A stretch of DNA of 53,566 nucleotides. Source: Isosphaeraceae bacterium (GTDB lineage Bacteria; Planctomycetota; Planctomycetia; Isosphaerales; Isosphaeraceae). The notes under the pieces are model-generated. The model had not been told where the DNA came from, did not search any database, and worked only from the letters and a program-made list of their open reading frames with translations. Each line of letters opens with the position of its first letter. The stretch's first letter is position 1. This document shows positions 8,350-16,492 of this stretch, piece after piece. Both the position numbers and the translations under genes were made by a program. The stretch is taken from NCBI GenBank assembly GCA_031291845.1, contig JARLIH010000150.1:1-53566 (forward strand), in the 5' to 3' direction.

Positions 8350-8651
8350 GCTGGGAATGGGTGCTATTTGCTGTCTGCGCCTTCCTCTGTGTCCTGGCAA
8401 TCGGGGCCGTCATTCTGGCTGGCGTCGGCCTGGTGGTGAAGCTGTTGTTCTTTCGCAGGCCAAAGGGTTCCGCCGTCCCGACTCCCTCTCCCTTCGGGTC
8501 GATCACCGAACGTCTCGAGGAGGAGCAGGCCGCTTACGCCAAGCAATTCGACCGCGGCATGAACGCTGTTGCCGCGTACCTCCGTAACGAGCAAGAGCGG
8601 CAAGGACGCATGAAGGCGATCCTTGCGGGGTCCACATCCCCAAACGCCTGA
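8346..8651 (+). CDS. membrane protein with cytoplasmic helical tail
   Basis: A GTG-started 101-residue protein: one or two N-terminal hydrophobic helices (WVLFAVCAFLCVLAIGAVILAGVGLVVKLLFF), then a charged, helical tail rich in Glu, Gln and Arg. The GTGA overlap with the upstream stop decides the start. Function unknown. Confidence 0.65.
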   Translation: MSWEWVLFAVCAFLCVLAIGAVILAGVGLVVKLLFFRRPKGSAVPTPSPFGSITERLEEEQAAYAKQFDRGMNAVAAYLRNEQERQGRMKAILAGSTSPNA

Positions 8652-8678
8652 GGCCGGCGCGACGCTACGCCACCGGCC
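8652..8678 (+). terminator. GC hairpin after the membrane-protein operon
   Basis: GGCCGG (8652-8657) pairs with CCGGCC (8673-8678), with partial pairing inside. No T-run follows. The inner GGCGCGACG word recurs in intergenic spacers at 16434 and 24142, so the element may be a recurring leader or processing signal rather than a terminator. Confidence 0.4.
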
Positions 8679-8736
8679 TGATCTTCCGTTGGATCTGGAC
8701 TCCGTCTTCAAACCTCGATGCTGAGGATTCGCCTCG

Positions 8737-9264
8737 ATGAGTGACGCAAACAACACGACAGCAGCCGACCCCAACGCGACGAACGCCCCTGGCACGGCTC
8801 CCACCCCGGAACCCACCCCGGCCGAAGGACGGCCCGCGTCGACGGCGCCAGTCCCTGCCACGCCGCCCGCTCCGCGCTTCGAATGGGGTCCGGATCTGCC
8901 GACCGCCTACCAGCCGCCTCCAATCCCCGGCGTGAAGGACGACGCGCACGTCGTGTTTGTTAGCTTCGATGCCGCGACCGGGGAGGCCCACTTCGAGGTG
9001 TCCGCCCACGACCCCAGCCACGAGAACGCGCCAGCAGCGATGCACCTGGTGTTGTACGCGCCGGGCGCCGCCATCCACGCGCATGCTGCGGATGCGTACG
9101 CGGCCGGAAGCGGCGGCGATCACCCGATGGCCAGCGTTGACGTAGCGATTACCGATCACACGCAATCGACGAACGTTGTGTTGCCGCGGCCGGCGGCCAG
9201 CAAAGCCAACATTGCCTACACGGCGAAGACCGTGCTCGAGTTCCACGACGCGCCTACAGCATGA
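8737..9264 (+). CDS. hypothetical protein with Pro/Ala-rich N-terminus
   Basis: A 175-residue protein. Residues 1-65 are low-complexity (Ala, Pro, Thr); the remainder forms a probable beta domain (DDAHVVFVSFDAATGEAHFEV, HLVLYAP, NIAYTAKTVLEF). No cysteine, signal or membrane segment. It precedes the small structural-like genes before terminase. Possibly a virion or accessory protein; no family recognised. Confidence 0.65.
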   Translation: MSDANNTTAADPNATNAPGTAPTPEPTPAEGRPASTAPVPATPPAPRFEWGPDLPTAYQPPPIPGVKDDAHVVFVSFDAATGEAHFEVSAHDPSHENAPAAMHLVLYAPGAAIHAHAADAYAAGSGGDHPMASVDVAITDHTQSTNVVLPRPAASKANIAYTAKTVLEFHDAPTA

Positions 9265-9330
9265 TCGGTAACCGTGTATCTGGGCAGGAATTTCGTCTGC
9301 CGTTTGTCCGTACAAAAAAGGGGCTGACCC

Positions 9331-9561
9331 GTGGCAAGCACGTTCGTTGGTGAACTCGTTCGCCGGGCCAAGGAAGAGGCTCACAAGCGCGCGGCGGAAG
9401 CGGTCAAGGACGCCGAAACTGCGGTCCCCGCTGTCGAGAAGGTCGTTGATGCAGCGGTTGTCGCCGAGGCGCCGATCCTGGCGCCGGTCGTCGAGCCGGT
9501 TGTTCACGCGTCCGCGACGGAAGCCGAGCACGTGGCGGAAAGCGCGGCCGCGAAGTCGTGA
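9331..9561 (+). CDS. small Ala/Val/Glu-rich helical protein
   Basis: A 76-residue product from a GTG with AAGGGG seven bases upstream. Composition is dominated by Ala, Val and Glu, consistent with a long amphipathic helix. It overlaps the next start by 4 bases (GTGA). Function unknown. Confidence 0.55.
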   Translation: MASTFVGELVRRAKEEAHKRAAEAVKDAETAVPAVEKVVDAAVVAEAPILAPVVEPVVHASATEAEHVAESAAAKS

Positions 9562-9806
9562 TCCAGGCCGACGTCAAGGCCCTGTTCGCCAAGGTCAACG
9601 CGGCGGTTGCGTACGTCGAGTCTGAGTACGCGCACATCGTCGCGCTCGCCGGCCGCCTGGCAATCCTGGGCGGCGCGGTCGGGCACGCGCTGCCGGCGAT
9701 CGGTCAGCTTTGGCGCGGCGAGGTGCTGACAGCACTCGCCACCCTCGGCCAGGCGGCGGCACTAGGCGGATTGGCGGTGGCGATCGGCCAGCGGAAGGGG
9801 ACGTGA
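9558..9806 (+). CDS. small protein with two hydrophobic helices, holin-like
   Basis: An 82-residue product with a GTG start overlapping the previous stop. Two moderately hydrophobic helices (IVALAGRLAILGGAVGHALPAIGQ and VLTALATLGQAAALGGLAVAIGQ) are separated by a short polar loop. Size and topology resemble class II holins or related phage membrane proteins, but no endolysin is adjacent, so the assignment is tentative. Confidence 0.5.
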   Translation: MIQADVKALFAKVNAAVAYVESEYAHIVALAGRLAILGGAVGHALPAIGQLWRGEVLTALATLGQAAALGGLAVAIGQRKGT

Positions 9807-10117
9807 TGACCGGTACTTCGATCGGCCACGAACGACTCTGGTACAAGGTCCGACATCCCGCGTTCGATGAGGGTATGGCGTACCGGGCGATCGTCTTCGT
9901 ACCGCCGTATAGCGAAACCGGGTGGTCGTATCTGACGTTCGTTCTTCTTTCCGGCCATACCTACACAGTCCAGGTCTGGCGCTGTACGGGACTACCCCGG
10001 CAAGGCACGTTCGTTGACGACGATCGCACCAGCCGTCCTTTAACCAAAGCGGAGTCGGAGTTTCCGTGGGCGGCGAAGCCCGCACGCCCCAATCCGGACC
10101 TGGAGACGGATCTGTGA
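9806..10117 (+). CDS. hypothetical phage protein
   Basis: A 103-residue soluble protein. The ATG overlaps the upstream TGA (TGATG), which decides the start. It contains aromatic-rich beta-like strands (RAIVFVPPYSETGWSYLTFVLLSGHTYTVQVWR). The function is unrecognised. It is coupled downstream by a GTGA overlap. Confidence 0.6.
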   Translation: MTGTSIGHERLWYKVRHPAFDEGMAYRAIVFVPPYSETGWSYLTFVLLSGHTYTVQVWRCTGLPRQGTFVDDDRTSRPLTKAESEFPWAAKPARPNPDLETDL

Positions 10118-10386
10118 CCCCTCCGAACCACCCCGACCACGATCACGCGCGCTGGCTCGACGACGGCGGCGCGCCCGGCTGTGATTGCGGCGAGTGCGAG
10201 ACCTCGCGCGCCGGCCACTGTCGCAAGGGCGCCGACCCCGCAGCCGATGAGGCCGCGCGGCAGGTGGCCCAGCGTTTGACGACCGGACTGGATCCGGAGC
10301 CGACGCTGCCCAGCGTGATGGGTGGCGGCCATGTGGCCGAATTGCCGGAGGGTGGCGAGTACCGGCGGAAGATCAGCGGCGGGTGA
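10114..10386 (+). CDS. small protein with a Cys cluster
   Basis: A 90-residue product beginning at GTG within a GTGA overlap. A GCDCGECETSRAGHC cluster could bind a metal, although it is not a canonical zinc finger. The C-terminus is Gly/Glu-rich. It lies directly upstream of the terminase genes, separated from them by a 42-bp AT-rich gap that may carry a promoter. Confidence 0.55.
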   Translation: MTPPNHPDHDHARWLDDGGAPGCDCGECETSRAGHCRKGADPAADEAARQVAQRLTTGLDPEPTLPSVMGGGHVAELPEGGEYRRKISGG

Positions 10387-10428
10387 CCGACTTTTTATTG
10401 ATTCCTTGATTCGAGGCGCATTTTTTCA

Positions 10429-10848
10429 ATGGCAGGCCGTGGAGGTAAGCGAGCGGGCGCTGGGCGTAAGCCGAAGCGGGAGAAGCACAAGAACCCCGTT
10501 CAGGCTGCTGAGGATCGCATCCGCGATAAGCTTCCACATTTGATTGATAAGTTGTTCGAACTGTCGGACGGCATTGAGGTTGTGAAGCAAACGCAGCACG
10601 GCGAAAAGAGCTATCGCGAGCCGCCGTCATTCAAGGCCCTGGAGTACCTCTGTAACCGGGTGCTAGGCAAGCCGACCGAACGGCTTGAGCACAGCGGGAA
10701 GGACGGTGGTCCGATCGAGGTGACCGCCACCGTGAAGAACAAGGCAGCTCGCGAGTTGGAGGAATGGCAAAAGGAGATGCGGACCAAAATGCTGAGTTCC
10801 TCAAGTGTGCTGCCGACTGCGCCTACTTCACCGACACCTACGGGGTGA
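10429..10848 (+). CDS. terminase small subunit-like protein
   Basis: A 139-residue basic protein. It opens with the GGKRAGAGRKPKREKH pattern that is characteristic of many phage terminase small subunits and related DNA-packaging adaptors. The middle is helical and ends with an E-rich helix (AARELEEWQKEMRTK). Small subunits bind the packaging site and recruit the large subunit. Position directly before and overlapping the large subunit (85 bp) supports the call. Confidence 0.75.
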   Translation: MAGRGGKRAGAGRKPKREKHKNPVQAAEDRIRDKLPHLIDKLFELSDGIEVVKQTQHGEKSYREPPSFKALEYLCNRVLGKPTERLEHSGKDGGPIEVTATVKNKAARELEEWQKEMRTKMLSSSSVLPTAPTSPTPTG

Positions 10849-12281
10849 TCGATGACGCGCAGGGTTACGGCGATGGCGGCGGGACGATGCCGTTTCGGCT
10901 CTGGCCGGCTCAGTGCAAGTTGCTCTGGACGCTGATGGGCGAGCGGTTGGTTCTGATCCTCAAGGCTCGCCAGCTCGGAATCTCCTGGCTCTGTTGCTCC
11001 TACGCTCTGTGGCTGTGCCTGTTTCATCCGGGGAAAGTCGTCCTGTTGTTCAGTCAAGGCGAGATGGAGGCGGTTGAGCTTTTGCGACGCATCAAGGCCC
11101 TCTACGACCGGTTGCCAGCGTGGTTGCGGGCGAAGCTCCCGGAACTTGAGCGCGACAACACGACCGAGCTTAAGTGGGCGAACGGGTCGCATGCGCGCTC
11201 TCTCCCCGCATCGCAGAAGGCTGGGCGGTCTCTCACGGCCTCGCTCGCGATCCTGGATGAGGCCGCCTTCCTTCAATGGGGCGACCGGCTCTACACGGCG
11301 ATGAAGCCGACCATCGATGGCGGTGGTCAGCTTGTGGTGCTCTCGACGGCGAACGGGATCGGCAACCTGTTTCACCGACTGTGGACGAAGGCGGTCCAGG
11401 GGCTGAACTCGTTCAAGACGGAGTTCCTTGCCTGGTGGGAGCGGCCGGGCCGGGATTCGCTGTGGTACGCAGCACGAGTCGCAGAGGCGACAGACCCGAA
11501 TCTCGTCAAGCAAGAGTACCCGGCGACCGCAACCGAAGCGTTCCTTGTCAGTGGTCGGACACGGTTCGCGTCAGAGTGGATCGAGGCCCAGGCGGCGAAC
11601 GTTCGGCCGGGGCTTCCCCGTTCCGAGTGGCCGGAAGCGCTTCGCTGGATGGATGGCCTGACGGTCTACGTCCTTCCGACCGGACGATCGTCCGTCATCG
11701 GCGCCGACGTTGCCGAGGGGCTCGAGCACGGCGACTTCAGCGACGGCGCTTTGCTCGACCGGGACACCTGGGAAGAGCTCGCCGTCTTGCACGGGCACTG
11801 GGAACCGGACGAGTTTGCACGCCGGCTCAACGCGTTGTCTGAGGTTTACGAAGCAATGATCGCCGTGGAGCGGAACAACCACGGGCACGCAGTGCTGTCG
11901 ATGCTTCGGTCGCTGGGCTGCCCCCGAATCGGCATCGGCCATGACGATCGCCAGGGGTGGCTGTCGAACGTCCAGACCAAACCGCAGTCGATCGACATCC
12001 TCGCGACCGCGCTCCGTGACGAACTGATCGTCATTCACACGGAAGCGGCGCTCGACGAGCTCCGAATCTACCGCGTCATGGCGGACGGTAAGACGGGCGC
12101 CCCCGAAGGCTACCACGATGATCGGGTGATGAGTCGAGCGATCGGACTTGCTTACATCCAGTGGGCCGCCGAGCCCGAGCCCGCCCAGGCCGGCGGCGCG
12201 CTCCCCATTCTCGCCGGCGCACCCTTCGGCCGGGAGTACCATCGCGCTAACGGTCTCACCATTCCTGGGGGACTCGGCTGA
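10764..12281 (+). CDS. terminase large subunit
   Basis: A 505-residue DNA-packaging motor. The ATPase domain shows a Walker A variant, KARQLGIS (67-74), Walker B LAILDEAAF with D165/E166, and a coupling motif STAN near 194. The C-terminal RNase H-like nuclease has candidate metal ligands in GADVAEG (D315), AVERNNHG (E369) and YHDDRVMS (D452/D453). The length is usual for the family. It overlaps the small-subunit gene. The ribosome binding site is squeezed against the ATG, so an alternative nearby start is possible. It works with the portal encoded immediately downstream. Confidence 0.93.
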   Translation: MAKGDADQNAEFLKCAADCAYFTDTYGVIDDAQGYGDGGGTMPFRLWPAQCKLLWTLMGERLVLILKARQLGISWLCCSYALWLCLFHPGKVVLLFSQGEMEAVELLRRIKALYDRLPAWLRAKLPELERDNTTELKWANGSHARSLPASQKAGRSLTASLAILDEAAFLQWGDRLYTAMKPTIDGGGQLVVLSTANGIGNLFHRLWTKAVQGLNSFKTEFLAWWERPGRDSLWYAARVAEATDPNLVKQEYPATATEAFLVSGRTRFASEWIEAQAANVRPGLPRSEWPEALRWMDGLTVYVLPTGRSSVIGADVAEGLEHGDFSDGALLDRDTWEELAVLHGHWEPDEFARRLNALSEVYEAMIAVERNNHGHAVLSMLRSLGCPRIGIGHDDRQGWLSNVQTKPQSIDILATALRDELIVIHTEAALDELRIYRVMADGKTGAPEGYHDDRVMSRAIGLAYIQWAAEPEPAQAGGALPILAGAPFGREYHRANGLTIPGGLG

Positions 12282-13873
12282 TGCTCGGACCCTTCGGAAC
12301 GGGAGTGTGGTCGACGTCCGGCCCCTGGGGTGCCAGCGGCATGCCCGCGATTGGCGTCCCGGTGCCCGATGCCGATCCGACGCAAGAGTGGATCGCCAGC
12401 GGGCCGGGCCGGTACACGCCGACCATCCCTCAGATCCTCCCGGAGGCAATCGACCGGGTTACGAACCGGTATGGGTTCGCGGCGTACGATCTGATGTTGG
12501 CGACCGACCCCGTGGCGTGGTCGTCGTACCTGGCGGTCAAGCTCGGCATCCTCAACGGTCCGATCAAGATCCTTCCCGCAGTCCGCGACTCCCGCTATCG
12601 CTACCGCGATCCGGCGACACGCTTGGCCGAGGGGAATGACCCGGCGAAGGACGCAAAAGTCGTCGATCCGAACGCGAAGCTCAACCCGAAACAGAAGCTC
12701 GCCCTCGAGGTAGCCGAGTTCTGCGAACGCGACATCAAGCGGTTGCGGCGCCCCCTGAAGTGGACGCTCTTCCAACTCCTCGACTGCATCAAGAACGGGA
12801 ACATCCTCGCCGAGAAGACGCGCCAGTACTTGGAGACCGGCGCCGACGCGGGAAAGCTGGGCCTGGCCAAGGTCAAGTGCAAGCCGTACTGGGCGTGGCG
12901 CTACGTGGTCGACTGCTGGATGGACCCGACCGGGATCCTGACCTACGTCCCCCCGCTCCGATCGGTCGCCGCAATCCCCGACAACCAGGCGCAGGCGGCG
13001 ATCGGCGGGTTCCTGATCCTGCCCATGGAAAAGTTCGTTCGCATGGAGTGGCTGCCGAAGGACAGCGACCCGCGGGGGACGAGCGGTCTCGAGGTTGCTT
13101 ACGAGGCCTATAACTTGAAGAAGCAACTCTACCCCCAGTTCTACCGGCACGGCGTGCGGTTCGGGTCGCCCAGCGTCGACATGGAGCTGGCCCCGGGCGA
13201 CATCACGCAGTCGTATCCGGTCGACCCGCGCACCGGCCTGTCGCGGACGGACCTGCCGAAGATCAGTGCCACCCAGCGGGCCCTGGAGGCCCTGGAGGGT
13301 TTCCAGAATGGCAGCCGGATGGCACGCCCCAACGGCTCCAAGCTCAACCTGTTCGAGTCGAAGTCCAAGGGGGAGTTTTTCTTCTCCGCGTTCGACTACC
13401 TCGACCGCCAGATGGCGCTGGGGATTGGCCTCCAGGTGCGGGCCACGCTCGAGTCGAAATTCGGCTCGCGCGCCGACTCCGAAACCGCCGAGAATACGCG
13501 CTCACTCGCGATCGACTACGGTCGAGAGGTTGCCTCAGACATGGGATCGCGTGAGATTTTGTATGACTCGATCAAGCTGAATTATGGCGAGGAGATCGCT
13601 GAGGAACTCTGCCCTATTCTGGCTGTCGGCGATACCGAGCAGCACGACCGGAGCGACATGGTCAAGGCTATGGCCAGCGTCGGCTACAAGCTTGGACCGT
13701 CTCAGTTCGAGGAGGTCGACGTGATGCTCGGTATGCCCGAGCGCGACCAGGACGCCGACCTGGAGACAATGAAGACGACGCTGGCGATGGAGGCCGAGCA
13801 CAGCGGTCCCGATGATGAGCCGACGCCGAAGGGTGCCACGGCGGTCAACCCGAAGGAGAGCAACCGGCCATGA
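12281..13873 (+). CDS. portal protein (DUF935 / Mu gp29-like)
   Basis: A 530-residue protein with features of the DUF935 portal group: an early helical region around LMLATDPVAWSSYLAVKLGIL (one-sided body), the block KCKPYWAWRYVVDCWMDP, and a C-terminal helical region with EFFFSAFDYLDRQMALGIGLQVRATLES. Portals form the dodecameric DNA channel at the capsid vertex. It starts at the last base of the terminase stop codon and ends overlapping the next gene. The very acidic C-terminal tail is typical. Confidence 0.83.
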   Translation: MLGPFGTGVWSTSGPWGASGMPAIGVPVPDADPTQEWIASGPGRYTPTIPQILPEAIDRVTNRYGFAAYDLMLATDPVAWSSYLAVKLGILNGPIKILPAVRDSRYRYRDPATRLAEGNDPAKDAKVVDPNAKLNPKQKLALEVAEFCERDIKRLRRPLKWTLFQLLDCIKNGNILAEKTRQYLETGADAGKLGLAKVKCKPYWAWRYVVDCWMDPTGILTYVPPLRSVAAIPDNQAQAAIGGFLILPMEKFVRMEWLPKDSDPRGTSGLEVAYEAYNLKKQLYPQFYRHGVRFGSPSVDMELAPGDITQSYPVDPRTGLSRTDLPKISATQRALEALEGFQNGSRMARPNGSKLNLFESKSKGEFFFSAFDYLDRQMALGIGLQVRATLESKFGSRADSETAENTRSLAIDYGREVASDMGSREILYDSIKLNYGEEIAEELCPILAVGDTEQHDRSDMVKAMASVGYKLGPSQFEEVDVMLGMPERDQDADLETMKTTLAMEAEHSGPDDEPTPKGATAVNPKESNRP

Positions 13874-14073
13874 GTGAGCCGACCAAAGACGACCAAACCC
13901 CGACCGCTAAGGGCAAGTCGCTCCACCGCACCGACCAGGAGCTTGAGCGCCTAAGCGAAGTGACGCAGTGGGATGTCAACCAGGCTCGAGCGTTCTGGGA
14001 AGACAACGCCCCCGACGACTTCAAGGGGCTGATCGAAGCCGAACCGAAAGCGGAAGAACCGGACACGCCATGA
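13870..14073 (+). CDS. small acidic head-module protein
   Basis: A 67-residue acidic protein, coupled to the portal stop by ATGA. The segment LERLSEVTQWDVNQARAFWEDNAPDDFKGLIEAE is helical. No family recognised; position suggests a head assembly accessory. Confidence 0.6.
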   Translation: MSEPTKDDQTPTAKGKSLHRTDQELERLSEVTQWDVNQARAFWEDNAPDDFKGLIEAEPKAEEPDTP

Positions 14074-14258
14074 GCCAGACCACTCGCGACCGTCGAACCG
14101 CCCCGCTTCCGGCCCCGGCCCTCTTCCCGCGTCGCCACACCCTGGCGTGGATGGAGTGGGATGCGTCGTATCGGCCGTTCGATGGCAACCCAATTTGGGC
14201 GGACAATCGTAGTATCGCGAATCAGCCGGCCGAGACGAACCCGAACGAAGGCAAATGA
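14070..14258 (+). CDS. small hypothetical head-module protein
   Basis: A 62-residue product starting in an ATGA overlap. It contains a HTLAWMEWDASYRPFDGNPIWADNR block with many aromatics. There is no known domain. It ends 7 bp before the minor-head/protease gene. Confidence 0.5.
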   Translation: MSQTTRDRRTAPLPAPALFPRRHTLAWMEWDASYRPFDGNPIWADNRSIANQPAETNPNEGK

Positions 14259-14265
14259 ACACCCC

Positions 14266-16410
14266 ATGGCCCAACGCTGGCCTCGCTACACCTGGGACCC
14301 CAACGCCCGCCAGTACCGCGCGGAATCGGGCCGGTTCGTGTCGCGCAAGGACGTCAAGGCGGCCCTGTCCGCCGTCATTGACGCCACGGTGGACGACGTC
14401 CGGCGAGTCAGCGAACAACTCCAGCGCGGGAAGATCGAGATTGCCGACTGGCAATTGGAGATGGAGCGGTCTCTTAAGACCATCCACACCGCGGCCACGG
14501 CGATCGCCACCGGCGGCTGGATCCAGGCGATGCCGGTCGACTGGGCGGAGTGTGGACGACGGCTCAAGGACGAGTACGGCCACCTTCGCGACTTTGCCGT
14601 CGAGCTGGAGAACGGCCTACCGCCCGACGGCCGGTTCCTTGCTCGCGCCGTCTCGTACGCCCGCGCTGCCCACGGCACTTACGAGGTCATCGGTCGCCGA
14701 CTGGCCCTGGGCGGCGGAGCGGTCTGGGCGAAACGCACCCGGCACGCCCTACACTCGTGCGAGCGCTGCATCGAGTACGAGGACCGCGGATGGGTGCCGG
14801 CCAGCACGCTTCCGGCCCCGTCGACTGAGTGTGAGTGCGGATCGAATTGTCAGTGTACCGCAGAGTATTCGTGGTCGATCGATCACCCGGAGGGATCTGC
14901 CGTGAAGACACGAGGGGTACGCGGCAAGGCCTGGGGCTGGGTGGCGAGTCAGGCCTGGGCGATCGAACGGTCCTCACTCAAGACCATCCTCAGCATTGCG
15001 GAGCGAACCAACGCCGATCCGGCAGCCGTCGCTGCCCAGCTTGGCCGAGAGCTCGACAACACCCGGTGCGTCACCGTGCGCGACGGTGTTGCGACCATCC
15101 CTGTCCGTGGACCGATTTCTCGGTACGCCGGGATCATGTCCGAGCTCAGCGGGGCGACGTCGATCGACGATCTGGCCGTGGACCTGCGCACGGCTGCCGA
15201 AGACCCAAGCGTACGCGCGATCATCCTCGAAATCGACTCCCCAGGCGGCCAGGCAAACGGTGTCGGCGAGTTGGCCGGACAGATTCGAGATGCGTCCGAG
15301 CGCAAGCCCGTCATTGCCTACGTTGGCGGCTATGCGTGCTCCGCGGCTTACTGGCTTGCAAGCGCGTGCGGGGAAATCGTCACGGCGGAAACCGGTGTGC
15401 TGGGCAGCATTGGATGCGTCCTGGCGGTGTCGACCGGGGATGACGACGAAGTAGAGTTTGTCTCCTCTCAGTCCCCTAACAAGCGCCCGGATCCCGAGAC
15501 GAAAGCCGGCCGCGCAGAGATCCAGGCTCACGTCGATGCGCTGGCACAAATCTTCATCGACAGCGTGGCGGCAAACCGCGACATGGAGCCGGAGAACGTC
15601 GTTGAGCGCTTCGGCCGCGGCGGCCTGAAGATCGGCAAAGCCGCGGTCGATGCGGGCATGGCCGATCGGATCGGCACGTACGAGGGACTACACAAAGAGC
15701 TCTCCGAATCACCAAGCGGCGGCCGCGCCGTGTCGTTTTTCTCCGCTCGTGGCGCGGCCGCCACAGCGACCACTGGACCAAAACCGATGAAGCTCAACAT
15801 GAAGGCCACGCTGGCCCGGTGGCTCGCTGCCGGGAAGCCGGAGACGATCGAGGCCAGCGAGGCCGACCAGCACGAGGACGTCGACACGTTCCTCGCGGCG
15901 ATTGGCACCGGACAGAAGCCGCCCAAGGTTGATTTACCCTCGGCCGTCGACGTCAAGGCGATCGAGGCCAAGGCCCAGCGGGACGCGCTGGTGATGGCTT
16001 ACAGTCACCAGGCCAAGACGTGGGCGCAGGCCCAGGTCAAGGCCGGGCGCATCGATCCGGCGAACGTTGAGGCGCTCGCCGTGATGTACGTGTCGCACGC
16101 GGTGGACGACGCGGTGAACCCGCTGAAGGTGCCGACGGCGAGCGGTGATCAGGTCGTCAGCCGCCTCGAAACTTTCACCACGGGCGTCGAGGCGCGACCG
16201 GCCAAGGGTGCCGTCCAGACCCAGGAGTTTGTCCCGTCCGACGCGGCCACCGTCCAGCAGCAGTTGAAGGCCGGCGGCTTCAAGCTGTTCGACAACGGCG
16301 CCACAACCCCGGACGAGGCGAAGCGGGCCGAGTCGCTGTCCCGCGTCGAGCAGATGCTTCAGGGCTCCGAAATCGGCCAGATGGCGCTGCGCGAGGCCGA
16401 CGCGAAGTAA
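14266..16410 (+). CDS. minor head protein - S49 prohead protease - scaffold fusion
   Basis: A 714-residue composite. Residues 1-220 resemble a minor head (Mu gp30-like) segment with a Cys cluster (HSCERCIEYED, ECECGSNCQC). Residues 250-480 form an S49/ClpP-like protease: EIDSPGG near 321 and GGYACSAAYWLAS near 353 with the nucleophile Ser, and a Lys-containing stretch near 405. Residues 500-714 are a charged helical scaffold-like tail. Lambda-type phages often nest protease and scaffold (C/Nu3), but addition of a minor-head domain in one frame is unusual. The ATG at 14266 gives MAQRWPRYTWDP; a longer reading is less plausible. Confidence 0.78.
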   Translation: MAQRWPRYTWDPNARQYRAESGRFVSRKDVKAALSAVIDATVDDVRRVSEQLQRGKIEIADWQLEMERSLKTIHTAATAIATGGWIQAMPVDWAECGRRLKDEYGHLRDFAVELENGLPPDGRFLARAVSYARAAHGTYEVIGRRLALGGGAVWAKRTRHALHSCERCIEYEDRGWVPASTLPAPSTECECGSNCQCTAEYSWSIDHPEGSAVKTRGVRGKAWGWVASQAWAIERSSLKTILSIAERTNADPAAVAAQLGRELDNTRCVTVRDGVATIPVRGPISRYAGIMSELSGATSIDDLAVDLRTAAEDPSVRAIILEIDSPGGQANGVGELAGQIRDASERKPVIAYVGGYACSAAYWLASACGEIVTAETGVLGSIGCVLAVSTGDDDEVEFVSSQSPNKRPDPETKAGRAEIQAHVDALAQIFIDSVAANRDMEPENVVERFGRGGLKIGKAAVDAGMADRIGTYEGLHKELSESPSGGRAVSFFSARGAAATATTGPKPMKLNMKATLARWLAAGKPETIEASEADQHEDVDTFLAAIGTGQKPPKVDLPSAVDVKAIEAKAQRDALVMAYSHQAKTWAQAQVKAGRIDPANVEALAVMYVSHAVDDAVNPLKVPTASGDQVVSRLETFTTGVEARPAKGAVQTQEFVPSDAATVQQQLKAGGFKLFDNGATTPDEAKRAESLSRVEQMLQGSEIGQMALREADAK

Positions 16411-16467
16411 CGCAACATACGCTTACCGGGCCGGCGCGACGTAGCACCGACCTTCACGACCGACAAC

Positions 16468-16481
16468 CCTCGATGACGAGG
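16468..16481 (+). promoter_or_regulatory. short hairpin in the leader of the decoration gene
   Basis: CCTCG (16468-16472) pairs with CGAGG (16477-16481) around ATGA, followed by TTTT. It is 11 bp before the next ATG. A very similar CCTCGATG...GAGG element sits at 8713-8726 before another gene. It may be an attenuator-like terminator or a translation signal. Confidence 0.4.
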
Positions 16482-16492
16482 TTTTCAGACCC

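Noticed and set aside
9558..9806. Definite holin
   Set aside because: Two hydrophobic helices are suggestive, but no adjacent endolysin exists and the helices are only moderately hydrophobic; kept as holin-like.
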